Origin: Verrucomicrobiota bacterium
GTDB taxonomy: Bacteria > Verrucomicrobiota > Verrucomicrobiia > Limisphaerales > JADLHS01
Direction of reading: 5' to 3'
Assembly (NCBI GenBank): GCA_004297495.1
Contig: SCTL01000898.1
Span: 1-5,314 of the forward strand
DNA: 5,314 bases
In this document: positions 4,593 through 5,314 of the stretch, one piece after another
How positions within the stretch are numbered: position 1 is the stretch's first letter
Layout of the letters: every line of letters begins with the position of its first letter
Made by a program: the position numbers and the translations under genes
The notes under the pieces: model-generated
What the model was told of the DNA's origin: nothing
Seen by the model: the letters and a program-made list of their open reading frames with translations, nothing else
The model's database searches: none

Positions 4593-5314
4593 TCCCAACA
4601 ACCGCCCCATCATGATCGCGACGCGCGGCAGCGCGCTGGCGCTCGCTCAAGCCAACATGATGGCCGCGCAGTGCCGCGCCACTTTTCCGCGACTTCGATT
4701 CGAGCTGAAGATCATCAAGACGACCGGGGACAAGTTGCAGAAAGCTTCCATGGCCAAGACTGACGCCAGCCTGCCGAAAGGTTTGTTCACGAAAGAACTT
4801 GAAGTCGCACTCGTCAAAGGCCAGGCCGACATCGCCGTGCATAGCTTGAAAGATTTGCCGACGGACTTGCCGGCTGGATTGGTTCTCGCCGCGACTCCGA
4901 AACGCGCCGACGTGCGTGACGTCCTGATTTATCGCTCCGCCGATTTCATCAAGCAACGTGCTGCTGACAAATCTTCCGAAGACTGGACACCCGGACAGGA
5001 TGAATTGCGCGGCTTCGCTCCACACACCAAGCTGAAGGATTTTCCGAAAGGTGCAACCATCGCCACCAGCAGCACGCGGCGCAAGGCGCAGTTGCTGGTG
5101 CAGCGCCCCGACCTGAAGATCGTCGAGATTCGCGGCAATGTGACCACACGCATGACGAAAGTCGGCGAGCGCGGCGAGCTCGACGCCACCGTGCTCGCGC
5201 TCGCGGGGCTGAACCGCCTCAACTTCAGCATCAACCCCGACGGCACGATCAGCGGCGACGCCGTGCCCGATGGTTTGCTTGCGACCGTGCTGGACGTGGA
5301 CGTGATGCTCCCCT
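4585..5314 (+). CDS. hemC: Porphobilinogen deaminase (hydroxymethylbilane synthase), C-terminus off the right edge
   Basis: The frame gives 243 complete codons and is cut by the window end. The enzyme joins four porphobilinogens into hydroxymethylbilane in the cytoplasm. Family marks are MIATRGSALALAQ (10-22), KTTGDK (45-50), LPKGLFTKELEVAL (63-76), ADIAVHSLKDLPT with catalytic D90, TSSTRRKAQLL with R165/R166, and EIRGNVTTRM (181-190) followed by LALAGLNRL. The cysteine that carries the dipyrromethane cofactor (C242 in E. coli) lies beyond the window. Two stretches are longer than in E. coli HemC: about residues 116-153, between RDVLIYRS and FPKGATIATSS (some 30 extra), and about 214-232 before DVDVMLP. 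ATG 4585 overlaps the hemA stop by 8 bp, so translation is probably coupled. There is no Shine-Dalgarno; the bases just before the ATG are TTTCCTCCC, the complement of one. Confidence 0.95.
   Translation, partial: MPDPNNRPIMIATRGSALALAQANMMAAQCRATFPRLRFELKIIKTTGDKLQKASMAKTDASLPKGLFTKELEVALVKGQADIAVHSLKDLPTDLPAGLVLAATPKRADVRDVLIYRSADFIKQRAADKSSEDWTPGQDELRGFAPHTKLKDFPKGATIATSSTRRKAQLLVQRPDLKIVEIRGNVTTRMTKVGERGELDATVLALAGLNRLNFSINPDGTISGDAVPDGLLATVLDVDVMLP

Overview
The window is typical bacterial chromosomal DNA, gene-dense and GC-rich. The most likely source is a member of the Verrucomicrobiota, perhaps the Pedosphaera/Limisphaerales side. This assignment is an inference. It rests on a TlpA-like protein with an N-terminal domain I associate with Verrucomicrobiota and Planctomycetota, a short glutamyl-tRNA reductase, and intergenic repeats (CCGTGTTCATCC type and CAAATCT type) that I associate with the same groups. 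No single marker proves it.

Layout. (a) Positions 1-1203, minus strand: the N-terminal 401 residues of a DUF1338 / HglS (YdcJ)-type 2-oxoadipate dioxygenase/decarboxylase that runs off the left edge. It starts at GTG and is easily missed because it has neither an ATG start nor a stop inside the window. (b) A 97-bp divergent gap. (c) Positions 1301-2098, plus strand: an exported TlpA/thioredoxin-like protein whose CxxC motif has become SxxC. (d) A 241-bp gap with a good promoter candidate at its right end. (e) Positions 2340-2537: a 65-residue putative lipoprotein of unknown function. (f) A 172-bp gap made partly of short tandem repeats. (g) Positions 2710-5314: a tight tetrapyrrole operon, hemX/ccsA-like, hemA, hemC, with stop/start overlaps of 4 and 8 bp. 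hemC runs off the right edge.

How the genes work together. HemA reduces glutamyl-tRNA to glutamate-1-semialdehyde, the first committed step of the C5 pathway. HemC later joins four porphobilinogens into hydroxymethylbilane. The HemX-like membrane protein belongs to the CcsA/HemX family. It may control HemA abundance, as HemX does in Bacillus, or handle heme for cytochrome c assembly. The DUF1338 enzyme, TlpA-like protein and small lipoprotein have no evident link to heme synthesis.

Points worth attention: the SxxC thioredoxin site; the roughly 75-residue insertion in the DUF1338 protein; a short HemA whose C-terminus is written by a 7-bp tandem repeat lying where a hemC ribosome site would be; the absence of a Shine-Dalgarno sequence at all five plus-strand starts; and a promoter placed so that the small lipoprotein mRNA would be leaderless. 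I did not find a clearly new multi-gene system.
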